Shown: positions 7,562-18,000, counted from the first letter of the stretch. The stretch: DNA of 64,000 bases from Halothiobacillus diazotrophicus (GCF_001663815.1 NZ_CP016027.1:2294501-2358500); one strand, 5' to 3'. Made by a program: numbers and translations. Notes: generated by a model not told the origin, from the letters alone.

Positions 7562-9493
7562 TTACTTGATCGGCGGCAGGCCGCGGAGGTAACCCACGTG
7601 GGCGGTCAGGCGATAGTTGGCCACGCCATAGCTGTTCTTGCCGTACAGCTCGACTGCCTTGGCTTCCAGTGCCGTGGTCAGCGCCGGGTTCTGCGAGGAG
7701 ATCCAGTCGCCCTGGTGCTGGTTGTTGCTCATGATGTAGGCAAAGCCGTTCATGTCGTCGACCACCTGCAGACCGGTGGATTCGGCACCGGCTGCCAGAC
7801 TCAGGATGCGGCTCAGTTTCTTGGTATCCACGTTGTACGCCCAGAGGTAGTTGTTCACGTGGTTGCCGGAGTCTTCGCCGATGAACAGGGTGCGCATCTT
7901 CTCGGAGAAGAACAGGTTGTCGGTGTTGGCGACGGTGTCGAGGTCCGCCTTGTTGCCGTTCGCATCGGCGGCGATCGGCTTGCCGAGCAGCATCGGTTCG
8001 ACGTAGGCCCGTACCGGGACGTAATCGGAAGCGATCGACGCGCCCTTGCTGTCCTTCTGGTTGGCTTCCATGTCGAAGGTGTAGGTGGCGCCGGCGTTGT
8101 TGCCCTTCAGGCGGATGTCGTCCACCGGGCCGCCGTCGTTCGCCAACATCGAACCTTTGATGTAACTGACTGCGTAGTACATCTTTTTGTCTTTCTCGTT
8201 GAAGGTCACGCCCTCACCCTTGGTGAATTCCGTGGTGGCGCCCAGGTAGGCGGCATAACGACGGGTTTCCAGGAAAGCGGCGGCCTGCTCCATGCCCGGC
8301 TTCAGCTTCAGCCAGATGGTCTGCGAGGAACCGGCACGGGTGGGCACGTAACCGGCGACGGCGGTCAGAGCGGTGTCGAAAATGTCGCCGATCGTGATGC
8401 CGCTGTCCACCAGGGCCTTGATCTCGGTGTAGGTGCCGTGACCGAGCTTGATCCAGGTGATGTTGGCGGTGCCGCCATCGCTGCCGTCGGCCGAGGTCTG
8501 GTTCCACTTGGCGGCATAAATCGTGCCGCCGGATTTCGGATCGTTCGCCTTGTCACCGACGAACATGAACAGGCCGGAATAGGAACCGTCGTCGCCGTAG
8601 AAGGCCGTGCGGCCATCGGCGGTGAAGCGAGCCAGTTCCCAGGTGCCGCGACCCATCTCATAGTGCTTGATGACGGTGCGGGTGCCGTCCTTTTGCACGG
8701 CGACTTCAACCGGGAAGCCGTACTGGTAGGGGTTGGCGGTCTGCATACCGTTGAAGTACACGTCGGTCAGTGCCTTCAACCCTGCCTGGGTGGCGCTGTA
8801 CTTGTTTTCGCCCGGTACGTAGTACAGGTCGTAGTCTTCCTCGCCGCCCAGATGGGTGTTCCAGGGTGTCGGACCGCCCGCGCAGAAGATCCAGCCGCCC
8901 TGGATCGTCGCGAAATCCACCGGCTTCTGGCTGGTGACCGTCAGCTTGCCGTCGGCGGCCTGGCTGAGGGCGGAAACACTCATTTCCATCGGCATGCGGG
9001 TGTACCAGTTGGGCGCTTTGTAGGCAGTCTGACCGTCGGCCAGGATGTCGTCGTATTCCCAGTGGTTGACGAGGTACAGCTTGCCGCCCACGTTCAGCAG
9101 GCTGTTGGCATCGGGCGTTTCGGCGATGACCGGGTCCTTGTTGGGGTCGAGAATGGGCTTCATGTTGACGTCGTAAAGCTGACCGGCGGCGTATTTCGTG
9201 CCATTGACGTCGGCAATCATGTCGGTGTTCTTGAACAGGGTTTCATAGGTCAGCGGGAAATCCTTCTTGCTGCCATCCGAGAACGTGACCGTGGCAACGG
9301 ACGCGGTGTAGTTATCCAGCATCTGGACATCGGTCGCGGCGACCGGCGTCGAGGAGAATTCGACGGAAACGGCCGTGGCCGGCGTGGCGGCGGGCGCTGC
9401 GGCGCTCGGGGCCGGATCGTTGCTGCTGTTGCAGCCATACAGGCCGACGGCCAGGGCGCCGGCAACGGCCAGCGCGATTACATTCTTTTTCAT
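7562..9493 (-). CDS. PhoX-like (DUF839) lipoprotein, candidate calcium-dependent phosphatase relative
   Basis: 643 residues. Residues 1-21 are a lipoprotein signal ending in the lipobox GLYGC, so Cys21 would be lipidated and the protein anchored in a membrane. The segment WIFCAGGPTPWNTHLGGEEDYD is the hallmark of the PhoX/DUF839 family, where PhoX proteins have CAGG-TPWGT--TCEE with metal-binding Glu. ELARFTADGRTAFYGDDGSYSG and the late FLFFSEKMRTLFIGED type repeats also fit its propeller fold. In PhoX these residues hold Ca and Fe for phosphoester hydrolysis. Here the second half of the motif differs (HLGGEE), so phosphatase activity is not assured. PhoX is normally Tat-exported, whereas this is a Sec lipoprotein. 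It lies upstream of the diheme cytochrome gene. Confidence 0.75.
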   Translation of the reverse strand: MKKNVIALAVAGALAVGLYGCNSSNDPAPSAAAPAATPATAVSVEFSSTPVAATDVQMLDNYTASVATVTFSDGSKKDFPLTYETLFKNTDMIADVNGTKYAAGQLYDVNMKPILDPNKDPVIAETPDANSLLNVGGKLYLVNHWEYDDILADGQTAYKAPNWYTRMPMEMSVSALSQAADGKLTVTSQKPVDFATIQGGWIFCAGGPTPWNTHLGGEEDYDLYYVPGENKYSATQAGLKALTDVYFNGMQTANPYQYGFPVEVAVQKDGTRTVIKHYEMGRGTWELARFTADGRTAFYGDDGSYSGLFMFVGDKANDPKSGGTIYAAKWNQTSADGSDGGTANITWIKLGHGTYTEIKALVDSGITIGDIFDTALTAVAGYVPTRAGSSQTIWLKLKPGMEQAAAFLETRRYAAYLGATTEFTKGEGVTFNEKDKKMYYAVSYIKGSMLANDGGPVDDIRLKGNNAGATYTFDMEANQKDSKGASIASDYVPVRAYVEPMLLGKPIAADANGNKADLDTVANTDNLFFSEKMRTLFIGEDSGNHVNNYLWAYNVDTKKLSRILSLAAGAESTGLQVVDDMNGFAYIMSNNQHQGDWISSQNPALTTALEAKAVELYGKNSYGVANYRLTAHVGYLRGLPPIK

Positions 9494-9761
9494 GAGTAGG
9501 CTCCCAGTGGGGGTGAATAAAAATTATCTGTATATAAAGTCTTGGCTCGTGTAGAGCGCGAATCGTAGTGCGGCTGTGTGAATGACAAGTGTCATGAACA
9601 TGAATAATAGATTTAACTTATGTATACATTTAAATAAATGCATGAGTGCTTAGTTAGTCAGATATGTAGTAAATCCAGACAGTAAAAAGCGGAGGAAGCA
9701 ATGGTTCGTTGACTTGAACATATTTTGTAACCAACTGAATTGAAAAATTATTCATGATTCA
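9494..9761. other. AT-rich intergenic stretch between phoX-like gene and truncated adaptor gene
   Basis: Base composition drops sharply here, with runs such as ttatgtatacatttaaataaatg, in contrast with the GC-rich flanks. It must hold the promoter of the phoX-like gene. On the plus strand a ggaggaagca followed by atg at 9701 is an orphan start site with a stop after three codons. This may be the remnant of a gene start now separated from the adaptor fragment. No complete gene is seen. Confidence 0.5.
9582..9595. promoter_or_regulatory. Perfect inverted repeat upstream of the phoX-like gene
   Basis: The sequence atgaca-ag-tgtcat forms 6-bp arms around a 2-base centre, about 90 bases upstream of the phoX-like start. 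Its size and place suit an operator for a dimeric regulator. It does not match a Pho box convincingly. Confidence 0.35.
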
Positions 9762-10250
9762 GACGAGGCGGCGACACAAGTTCGGTATGCTCAGGCGAAA
9801 AGCGCATTGGCGCTGGCCGAACTGAATCTGGCGCGTACGACGGTCCATGCGCCGGTGGATGGTTACGTCACCAATCTGCTGCTGAGGCCGGGGGATTATG
9901 CCGAGGTGGGCGCATCGAAGATGGCCGTGGTCGACGCCCATTCCTACTGGGTGTACGGCTACTTCGAGGAGACGCGTCTGCGCCACGTCGCCGTGGGGGA
10001 TCGGGCGCAGGTGACGCTGCTTGGGCATGCCCAGGCACTATCGGGGCGGGTGGAAAGTATCGCCCGGGCCATTACCGACCGGGACAACCCGGTTGCCGCC
10101 GATCTCACGGCCAACGTCAATCCCGTCTTCAACTGGGTGCGTCTGGCCAGCCGGATTCCGGTGCGTATCCGCCTCGATGCCGTGCCGGAGGGGATTCATC
10201 TCGCTGCCGGCATGACCTGTACCGTGGTGATCGAGCCATCGCACAGCTGA
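9762..10250 (+). pseudogene. 5'-truncated HlyD/AaeA-type efflux adaptor (membrane fusion protein)
   Basis: The frame gives about 162 residues that match the C-terminal half of HlyD-family periplasmic adaptors: the end of the coiled coil (DEAATQVRYAQAKSALALAE), the lipoyl return strand (RTTVHAPVDGYVTNLLLRPG) and the beta-barrel (VYGYFEETRLRHVAVGDRAQVTLL). Complete relatives have about 300 residues with an N-terminal membrane anchor; the first half is missing here. An in-frame stop at 9741-9743 lies just before the homology, and the DNA upstream is AT-rich and unrelated. No ATG with a ribosome site fits; TTG at 9807 is the first start-like codon. It is most likely a deletion remnant of a p-hydroxybenzoate/aromatic acid efflux-type system, with no partner pump nearby. 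Confidence 0.75.
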
Positions 10251-10271
10251 GGGTTTTCGGTGGTCGGGCGA

Positions 10272-10829
10272 TCAGCGGGGGAGGGGGGCGAGCTCCCGCC
10301 ATTGTCCCGGCGGGAGGTCGTCCAGGTGATAGGGACCGATCGTCGTGCGGATCAGGCGCAGGGTCGGCAGACCGACCGCCGCCGTCATGCGGCGGACCTG
10401 ACGGTTGCGCCCCTCGGTGATGGTGAGTTCCAGCCAACTCGTGGGGATCGCCTTGCGAAACCGGACCGGGGGCTGGCGGGGCCAGAGCCAGTCCGGTTCC
10501 GGGACGCGGTGCGCTTCGGCCGGCCGGGTCAGGCCGTCCTTGAGCTGTACGCCGGATCGGAGTTTGGCGAGGGCTTCGTCGTCGATCTCGCCCTCCACCT
10601 GGGCCAGGTAGGTTTTGGCCTGCTTGTGATCGGGGTGGCTGAGTCGGGCCTGCAGGCGTCCGTCGTCCGTCAGGAGCAGCAGGCCCTCGCTGTCACGATC
10701 CAGCCGGCCGGCAGTATAGACGCCCGGCAGATCGATGAAGTCCGCGAGGGTGCCGGCGGCGCATCCCGGTTCCGGAGTGAACTGCGAGAGGACGTCGAAC
10801 GGCTTGTTGAAGGCGATCAGCCGGGTCAT
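10272..10829 (-). CDS. rluE: 23S rRNA pseudouridine synthase RluE
   Basis: 185 residues, the usual size for the RsuA/RluE branch without an S4 domain. It starts [16 protein letters not shown] and carries the catalytic motif [18 protein letters not shown], in which the Asp of GRLD is the nucleophile for uridine isomerisation. [23 protein letters not shown] is the conserved C-terminal signature. RluE modifies U2457 of 23S rRNA in E. coli. The related RsuA and RluB/F carry an extra N-terminal S4 domain that this protein lacks. It is followed on the plus strand by the adaptor remnant and preceded on its own strand, 10 bases away, by the exonuclease gene, so co-transcription is likely. Confidence 0.88.
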   Translation of the reverse strand: MTRLIAFNKPFDVLSQFTPEPGCAAGTLADFIDLPGVYTAGRLDRDSEGLLLLTDDGRLQARLSHPDHKQAKTYLAQVEGEIDDEALAKLRSGVQLKDGLTRPAEAHRVPEPDWLWPRQPPVRFRKAIPTSWLELTITEGRNRQVRRMTAAVGLPTLRLIRTTIGPYHLDDLPPGQWRELAPLPR

Positions 10830-10839
10830 AGCGTGCGAC

Positions 10840-11880
10840 CTAGCGTGATACGGGGGCCAACTCGTGGCGGTGAGGCATCCCAGTCGTCATCGCCGAAAGG
10901 TCGGCCGTGAGGGGTTCGCCGTCGGGGGGCGACGGCGCGCGGGGCAAGCGCGTCCAACGGGCGATACGCCCTTCGTCCACACCCGCCGCACGCAGCAGAT
11001 CGGGCAGGTCCGGGCGAATGCCCATCCAGGGCGCGGGCAGCTGTTCCAGCGGCAGATCGCAGACGATGCCGGTCAGTTTCCGGCTCAATCGCACCAGCGG
11101 CTCGTGTTCGGCCAGCAGTTTCTGGGCGCGGGGCGCACCGCGGAACTTCATGCCGTACACGGCCGCGAGATTGGCGTAGATGCCATCGATGGTCCCGTGT
11201 TTCTTCAGGAGGTTGCCCGCAATGCGTGGCCCGATACCCGGCACGCCGGGAATGTTGTCCGCCGTGTCGCCGGTCAGGGCGAGCCAGTCGGCGATCTGCG
11301 TCGGCTTGACGCCGTAACGCCGCTCCACGTCGCCGTAGGCCAGCACGATCTGGCGCATGGGGTTGAACCAGCGGTCGTCCGGCCCCAGCAGCTGGGCCAG
11401 ATCCTTGTCGCCGGTGATGATGGTGATCGCCCGAGCCCGGCCGCGCAGGCGCGTGGCGAGGGTGCCGATCACGTCATCGGCCTCGTAGCCGGGGAAATCG
11501 ATGGCCATGAGGCCGGCGGCCTCGGCCAGCTGGCGGCAGCGCGGCAGCTGGGCCTTGAGATCTTCGGGAGCGGGTGGCCGGTGTGCCTTGTAGTCCGGGT
11601 AGATCGACTGACGAAACCCGCGTCCGCAGGGCGCATCGAAGGCGCAGGCCACGATCGGCCCCTGTTCCGGGTGGATCGCGACGGGTGAGGCCAGATGGGT
11701 GCCGAAGACGGATTCGAGCAGGTTGAGCAGGCTGTCGGCGAAGCCCTGAACGGCGCCGACCGGCCGGTTCTCGGCATCCACCATCGCCTTGTCGGCACCA
11801 TGCCAGGCGCGCCAGATCTGGGCGTGGGAATCGATCAGCCAGGCGCGGCTCACCCGGTCGCTGGCAGGGGTGTCGCTCAT
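10840..11880 (-). CDS. 5'-3' exonuclease / flap endonuclease-like protein
   Basis: 346 residues of the PIN-like plus H3TH nuclease type found in the N-terminal domain of DNA polymerase I and in Xni/ExoIX. Metal-binding acidic clusters are visible: [23 protein letters not shown] and [11 protein letters not shown]. The helix-hairpin-helix is [20 protein letters not shown] with the following [13 protein letters not shown]. It is a stand-alone exonuclease, not a polymerase. It lies between malic enzyme, whose start it precedes in transcription order by a four-base overlap, and rluE. An N-terminal insert around residues 45-65 ([20 protein letters not shown]) is longer than in Xni. DNA repair or RNA primer removal is the expected role. 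Confidence 0.82.
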   Translation of the reverse strand: MSDTPASDRVSRAWLIDSHAQIWRAWHGADKAMVDAENRPVGAVQGFADSLLNLLESVFGTHLASPVAIHPEQGPIVACAFDAPCGRGFRQSIYPDYKAHRPPAPEDLKAQLPRCRQLAEAAGLMAIDFPGYEADDVIGTLATRLRGRARAITIITGDKDLAQLLGPDDRWFNPMRQIVLAYGDVERRYGVKPTQIADWLALTGDTADNIPGVPGIGPRIAGNLLKKHGTIDGIYANLAAVYGMKFRGAPRAQKLLAEHEPLVRLSRKLTGIVCDLPLEQLPAPWMGIRPDLPDLLRAAGVDEGRIARWTRLPRAPSPPDGEPLTADLSAMTTGMPHRHELAPVSR

Positions 11881-13139
11881 GCGCCGGTCGCGTTCGGGTA
11901 GGGGCGATAGGGCATCCGCGCCACGCCGTCCGCGGCGGCGGCGGCGGCCACCGCCGGGGGCAGCCGCTCGATCAGACGCGGGTCGAAAGGCTTGGGCAGG
12001 ATGTATTCGGGGCCGAAGCTCAGGTCGGCGGCGCCGTAGGCGGACAGCACGGAGGCGGGTACCGGTTCGCGGGCGAGGGCCGCCAGGGCCTCGACGCAGG
12101 CGATCTTCATGGCCGGGGTGATCCGCGATGCGCGGCAGTCGAGGGTGCCCCGGAAAATGAACGGGAAGGCGAGGACGTTGTTCACCTGGTTCGGATAGTC
12201 GCTGCGGCCCGTCGCCATGATCAGGTCGTCGCGTACGGAATGGGCCAGTTCGGGCCGGATTTCCGGGTCCGGATTGGCGAGGGCGAAGACGATGGGGCGT
12301 TCGTTCATGCTCATGAGCATGTCCGGCGTCAACAGGTTCGGCGCGGAGAGTCCGATGAAGACGTCGGCACCCTTCAGTGCGTCTTCCAGCGTGCGGTCGT
12401 CCGTCTCGGCGGCCACGTCGGCATGATGCGACGGCAGGTCGTCCAGTTCGGTGTGCAGGACGCCGACACGGTCCACCACGCGCAATCGCGCACGATTCAG
12501 GCCCATGTCCGAGAGCAGGTTCAGGGTGGCCGTTCCGGCAGCGCCGGCACCGACCAGCACCAGACGGATGTCGTCGAGGGACTTGCCCTGCAGGCGCAGG
12601 GCATTGGTGAGCGCCGCGGCGATGATGATGGCCGTGCCGTGCTGATCGTCGTGGAAGACCGGAATGTCCATGGATTCGATCAGGGCGCGTTCGATCTCGA
12701 AACAGCGCGGGGCGCTGATGTCCTCGAGATTGATGCCGCCGAAGCTGGGGCCGAGTCGCCGAACCGTCTCGATGAATTCGGCCGGGTCCTGGGTCCCGAT
12801 TTCCAGATCCACGGCGTCGATGTTGGCAAATTTCTTGAAGAGCAGTGCCTTTCCTTCCATGACCGGTTTGCTGGCCAGCGCGCCGAGGTTGCCGAGGCCG
12901 AGAATGGCCGAGCCATCGGAAATGACGCCGACCAGATTGCCCTTGTTGGTATAGCGGTAGGCGTCGGCCGGATCGGCCGCGATGGCGCGTACCGGCTCGG
13001 CGACGCCCGGGGAGTACGCCAGTGCCAGATCATGCGCCGTGGCGGTGGGTTTGGTCAGGGCTGTGGCGGTTTTGCCGGGAATGGGGTGCTCATGGTAGTC
13101 GAGGGCATTCTGGCGGGCATTGTTCGAATTTTGAGACAT
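11877..13139 (-). CDS. maeB: NADP-dependent malic enzyme, short form
   Basis: 420 residues corresponding to the catalytic part of bacterial MaeB, which converts malate to pyruvate and CO2 with reduction of NAD(P). The N-terminal malic domain includes YSPGVAEPVRAI, TNKGNLVGVISDG and the catalytic block MEGKALLFKKFANIDAVDLEI. The NAD-binding domain includes VLVGAGAAGTATLNLL, and the metal-site segment is FHDDQHGTAIIIAAAL. The usual C-terminal phosphotransacetylase-like domain (about 330 residues) is absent, so this is the short type. Its stop overlaps the exonuclease start by four bases, so the two are translationally coupled. The precise cofactor preference cannot be set by eye. Confidence 0.93.
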   Translation of the reverse strand: MSQNSNNARQNALDYHEHPIPGKTATALTKPTATAHDLALAYSPGVAEPVRAIAADPADAYRYTNKGNLVGVISDGSAILGLGNLGALASKPVMEGKALLFKKFANIDAVDLEIGTQDPAEFIETVRRLGPSFGGINLEDISAPRCFEIERALIESMDIPVFHDDQHGTAIIIAAALTNALRLQGKSLDDIRLVLVGAGAAGTATLNLLSDMGLNRARLRVVDRVGVLHTELDDLPSHHADVAAETDDRTLEDALKGADVFIGLSAPNLLTPDMLMSMNERPIVFALANPDPEIRPELAHSVRDDLIMATGRSDYPNQVNNVLAFPFIFRGTLDCRASRITPAMKIACVEALAALAREPVPASVLSAYGAADLSFGPEYILPKPFDPRLIERLPPAVAAAAAADGVARMPYRPYPNATGA

Positions 13140-13215
13140 GATGTTCGGTCAGTTGATTCGTGATGGATTCGCGCAGGGTCGTAGCGGCGCGTGTCGCCGT
13201 GGATCCGTCGGGTTG

Positions 13216-15066
13216 TCAGCGACGTTCGTGGGCGGGACTGAGTTTGCCCGGGGTCTTCAACAGATCCAGCATGGCCGTGTCGCTCACCGGCCGGCTGTAA
13301 TAATACCCCTGTGCCAGGGGGCAGCGCAGATTTTTGAGCAGATCGATGTCGGCCAGGGTCTCGACACCTTCGGCAACGGTGGTCAGGTCCAGCGCCTCGG
13401 CCAGGGTGATGATCGAGTGGAGCAGGGCGGTCTGGCGGCGATCGTCCGATGCCTTGTCCACGAAGGAGCGGTCGATCTTGAGGGTCGAGATGGGTAGCTT
13501 CTGCAGATAGGAAAACGACGAGTAGCCGGTGCCGAAGTCGTCCAGGGCAACCTTGATGCCGATGCCCCGCAATTGCGACAACTGCTCGACGACCAGGTCG
13601 AAATGGCTCATGAGCGCCGTTTCGGTGATTTCCACTTCCAGCCACTCGGGATCAATGGCGTGCTCCGTCAGCATCCGCTGGATCTCGGTGACCAGGCTCA
13701 TCTTCTTGGCACGCATCAGTTCGAACTGGTAGCCCGATACGTTGACGGCGATCGGGATGGGGCGACCCAGCGTGTCATTCATCCGGCGGATGAAGGTCAG
13801 CGCCTGTTCGATGACGAGGAGCCCCAGGTCGACGATCTGCCCTTTTTCCTCGGCCAGCGGGATGAACTCCATCGGCGGGATCAGGCCGTGTATCGGGTGC
13901 TGCCAGCGCATCAGGGCCTCGCAACCGATGATGGTTTCCGTGACCAGATCGATCTTGGGCTGGTACATCAGGTGGAACTGATCCGGTTGGGTCATCGCGC
14001 TGCGCAGATCGCGTTCGAGCTGGTGGCGGCGGAAGGCGACCTCGGCCATGGCCGGACTGAACTGGCAGATTTCGTTGCTGTTCTTCGGCAGGCTGGCGAG
14101 GGCAAACCCGGCACGACGGATGGCTTCGTCCGCCGCGCCCGGCGCGAACGTGCCGTCGTCGTCCTGGGGGTCGATTTCAGCGTAACCGCCCCGACCGTGC
14201 AGCGATACGTCGAAGTCGACCTGCTCGACAGGGGCGAACACGGCACTCATCATTCGGTGGAGGATCGGTTCGGCGGTTGTCTGGCCGAAGGGGAGCAGGC
14301 AGAGAAAGGTTTGTCCGCCCCAGACGCCACAGAGGCCAAGATGGTCGTCGAGCACGTATTTCAGTCGGCTGGCCACGGTGCGCAGGAATACGTCCACGGA
14401 CTCGACGCCCTCGATCAGCAGGAGCTGGTCCGAGTCGGTGATCTCGATCAGCAGGCAGGTCACGGCAGGCGGGCGGTCGTTCAGCATGTTCTGCAGCCGC
14501 CCCTTGAGCGCCCGGCGGTTGAACAATCCCGTGACCGAATCGCGCTCGGCGAGATAGGTAAGGTCATGCTCCTTCTCGGCCAGGGCACGTTGCTGGGCGT
14601 CGATGCGTTGACCGAATTCGTTGAGCCGCTGTTTCTGACGCTTGTGGATGAAACGGTTGGTGAGCGCGTTCTTGAGTCGTTTCAGCAGTTCGTCGAAGTT
14701 GAACGGCTTCGTGATGAAGTCGACGGCGCCGGCTTCGAGGGCCGATTGCTGGGTCTCGATGTCGGTCTGCGCGGTCAGGACGATACAGGGCAGGTATTCG
14801 TCCGGTCCCAAGTCGCGCTTCAGCTCGGCCATGACCTCGTGACCGCTCATTTCCGGCATGCGGATATCGAGCAAGAGGAAGTCGAACGGCTCGTTCCGCC
14901 ACCGTTCGATGGCGCGCACGGGGCTGGTTTCCAGAACCACCTGGGTGTAGCCCGCCATGTCGAGCAGCTCCGCGAGTACCTCGAGGTTTACGGGGTTGTC
15001 GTCGACCACCAGGAGCCGGGCATTGTCCAGATCCATGTCGTGCATGTCGGTTTGTGGCGCGCTCAT
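13216..15066 (-). CDS. REC-GGDEF(degenerate)-EAL response regulator, c-di-GMP phosphodiesterase
   Basis: 616 residues from ATG at 15066. Order of domains: REC (residues about 14-135, phospho-Asp in FLLLDIRMPEMSG), a Gln-rich linker coiled coil (KRQKQRLNEFGQRIDAQQ), a GGDEF domain (RDSVTGLFNRRAL) and EAL (residues about 365-600). The signature GGDEF is reduced to WGGQTF, so cyclase activity is unlikely. The EAL domain keeps CEALMRW, the DDFGTGYSSF loop and LKIDRSFV, so hydrolysis of c-di-GMP is expected. Its start overlaps the stop of the hybrid kinase by four bases (ATGA). The kinase is therefore the probable phosphodonor. The frame is open upstream, but those residues are low-complexity and lie in the kinase gene. 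Confidence 0.88.
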   Translation of the reverse strand: MSAPQTDMHDMDLDNARLLVVDDNPVNLEVLAELLDMAGYTQVVLETSPVRAIERWRNEPFDFLLLDIRMPEMSGHEVMAELKRDLGPDEYLPCIVLTAQTDIETQQSALEAGAVDFITKPFNFDELLKRLKNALTNRFIHKRQKQRLNEFGQRIDAQQRALAEKEHDLTYLAERDSVTGLFNRRALKGRLQNMLNDRPPAVTCLLIEITDSDQLLLIEGVESVDVFLRTVASRLKYVLDDHLGLCGVWGGQTFLCLLPFGQTTAEPILHRMMSAVFAPVEQVDFDVSLHGRGGYAEIDPQDDDGTFAPGAADEAIRRAGFALASLPKNSNEICQFSPAMAEVAFRRHQLERDLRSAMTQPDQFHLMYQPKIDLVTETIIGCEALMRWQHPIHGLIPPMEFIPLAEEKGQIVDLGLLVIEQALTFIRRMNDTLGRPIPIAVNVSGYQFELMRAKKMSLVTEIQRMLTEHAIDPEWLEVEITETALMSHFDLVVEQLSQLRGIGIKVALDDFGTGYSSFSYLQKLPISTLKIDRSFVDKASDDRRQTALLHSIITLAEALDLTTVAEGVETLADIDLLKNLRCPLAQGYYYSRPVSDTAMLDLLKTPGKLSPAHERR

Positions 15067-18000
15067 GAGGATGACGTTCCGCGCTGTTTTCGGGCGATAT
15101 GCTGGTCGAGCAGCGTGTTGAGCTCGACCAGATTCAAGGGTTTGGTCAGATACTGCGCAAACAGTCCGGAGTCCTCGGCGGCGCGCATGATCGGCGCCGT
15201 GGCATCGGCCGAGAGAGCGACGATCGGGATATGGCTGGTGTCGCTCCATTTCTTGAGCCGGGCGGCCGCCTGCTGACCGGAGATGCCGGGCAGGTTGATG
15301 TCCATGAGGATCAAATCCGGCTGCAGGCTGAGGGCGAGTTCGAGCCCCTGCTCGCCGGTACTTGCCAGACGCAGCTCGGTGTCTTCCCGATCGTCGATGA
15401 TGTCGCGCATCAGGGCCGCGTTGGCCGGGTTGTCTTCGACGTACAACAACAGGAAGGGCGACTGGGGCGCTGCGGGAACGGACGCCGGAACCAGATCTTC
15501 TTCGGGCGTTTCCGCAGACGCATCGCCGTGGCAGCCGGTGGCATGCCCCGGCACCATGGCGGGCAGAAAGATCGAGAAGGTCGAACCGACCCCTTCCTCG
15601 CTGTCGACCTCGATCAGACCGCCCATTTGCTCCACGATCTGCTTGGTGATCATCAAGCCGATGCCGGTCCCCTCGATCGAGCTGGTTTCCTGGCCCAGGC
15701 GCTCGAAGGGGCGGAACAGACGATGCTGTTTGCTCTGGGGGATGCCGATGCCCGTGTCCTCGATGGCGAGGCCCAGCATGGGGCGACGGTCATCCTTGAG
15801 TTGCAGGGGTAGTGCGCGGAGCGTGACCGAACCGCCGGGGCGGTTGTACTTGATGGCGTTGCTGATCAGGTTCATCAGCACCTGTCTGGCCCGGGTCAGG
15901 TCGACGCAGACGATGTCGGTCTCCGACAGGGTTTTTTGTTCGGCGACGTGGTTGTGCAGCGTGATGTCCGCTTCCTTGGCCATGTCCGCAATCATCAGCA
16001 GCGGGTCCGACACGAGCTGGTCCAGGGCGATCGGCTCCAGGGACAGGCTTAATTCGCCCGCCTCGATCTTGGCCAGGTTGAGTACGTCGTTGACCAGATG
16101 CAGCAAGTGCTGCCCGGCCTTGAGAATGTGGTTGATGAACCCCTGCTGCTTCTCGCTGAGCGGTTCCTTGCGACTGGCGGCCATCAACTGGGCGAAGCCG
16201 AGGATGGCATTCAGCGGCGTGCGCAATTCGTGGGACATGCTGGACAGGAACTCGGATTTGCCCCGGTTGGCCTGTTCCGCCTGTTCCTTGCTGGCGATCA
16301 GCGCCGCACGGAACGCCTGCTGTTCGAGGTGCTGGCGAAAGTTGGCAATCATGATCGCGTAGGTACTGGTGAACGGCGCCAGAAACTCGGCCAGGGCCTC
16401 GCTGACACCCTCTGCCCGGTTCGCAATGGCGACCACGCCGACGAGTTCGGTGCCCTGATACAGCGGGATCGCCAGATAGTTGCGCAGTTCGGGGTGTCCG
16501 GGGGGCAGTCCGCCGCGACGCGGATCGTTCATCACATCATGCGTGACGACGACCGAGCCCGTTTTCATGACGGCGCCGATCAGATTGTTCTCGTTGCAGA
16601 ACATCATGTCACCCGCGAGCACGCGCTCGTAGAGTGCATCCGATTCGGCGCTCCACGAGAGATTGGTGATCGCGTGGATCTTCAGGCAGCGGCTCTGGTC
16701 CTCGCCATGGATGACTTCCCCGAGAAACCCGAAATCGGCCTTGGTGAGCATGAGCAGGTGATCGAGCATCTGTTGCCAGACATCCGCCCGTGCCACGCTG
16801 GCCATGAACGACTGCACGGCATTGTTGAGCCCGTCCAGCAGTTGGCGTTGCTGTTCACTGCGATGGCGGGCGTTGACCTCCTCGGTCACGTCCTGAGTGA
16901 TGCCGATCAGACGGACGGGCCGACCATTCGCATCGCGTTCGATATTGCCCCGCGCTCTCAGCCAGCGGCCAGCCGCCACGCTATCGATGAGAGCGTAATC
17001 GAAACGGAAGGGCCGGTGCTCTTGGGTGGCGGCGGCGATCTCCTGGTCGATTGCCGCGTGATAGATCGGGTCGATGCGTTCGCGCAGCGCGCGGTGCGGC
17101 AGTTGCTGGGTTCCTTCCGGCAATCCGATCAGCTGGACGAAGCCGGGGCTGACGGCCATCGTTTCCTCGCCGAAGCGGAGCGACCAGAACCCCAGATGGG
17201 CAAATCGTTCGCCCAGGCTGCGCAGGTGCTCGCCCTGCTTGAGTTGTTCGGTCAGCTGGTTCAGTTCGGTCATGTCCTGGGAGACGGTGACGACGCCGGC
17301 GATCGCGCCCTGGGCATCGCGCAGGGGGGATTTGGTCGTTTCGAAGATGTGCGGCTCGCCGTGCATGGTGGTCGGCGCATGAAACGACAGACTGCGCCCG
17401 GTCTCGACGACCCGTCGATTGGATTCGGCGTTGAATGCCGCATCCTCGGCGGGGAGATAGTCCGCCACGGGCCGGCCGAGCATGGCCTCCGGCGAAGCGC
17501 CCGCGCAGGACGCAAATGCCTTGTTCACGAGCATGAGCCGACCGTCCAGGTCTACGGTGGACATGGGGGTCGTGATGCTGTCGATGATCGAGCGCAGCAG
17601 GGCGCGTTCGCTGTCCAGTTCGGATTCGACATGGGCCAGGGCACTGAGGTCGGTAAGGAACCCGACGAAGTGGACCTGGCTTTCGCTTCGGATTTCGCTG
17701 ACGGCAAGCTGCAGCGGGAATGTCCGGCCGTCGCGGTGCAGGCCGCTCACCTTCCGCCCCGCCCCGATCACCTTTGGATCTTGCGTGCTCAGGTACCGGG
17801 CGATATAGCCGTCGTGCGCAGAGCGCCACGGCTCCGGCATCAGCAGGGATACGTTCTGTCCGAGAATCTCTTCGGGTTGATAGCCGAACATGGCGGTCAC
17901 GCTCGGATTGACGGCCTCGATCGTTCCCCGGGGGTCGATGCGGACGATGCCGATGGCGGCGGTTTGCAGAATGGTGTTCAGTTCAAGCCCGTTGCGCACG

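Noticed and set aside
7511-9499. A 662-codon open frame on the plus strand opposite the phoX-like gene
   Set aside because: It mirrors the phoX-like gene codon pattern, lacks family motifs and has a composition typical of antisense frames in GC-rich DNA. The minus-strand protein has a lipobox and PhoX motif.
9574-9600. A Pho box upstream of the phoX-like gene
   Set aside because: Only one tgtcat half-site is convincing, and the spacing to a second copy is wrong. I list it as a palindrome only.
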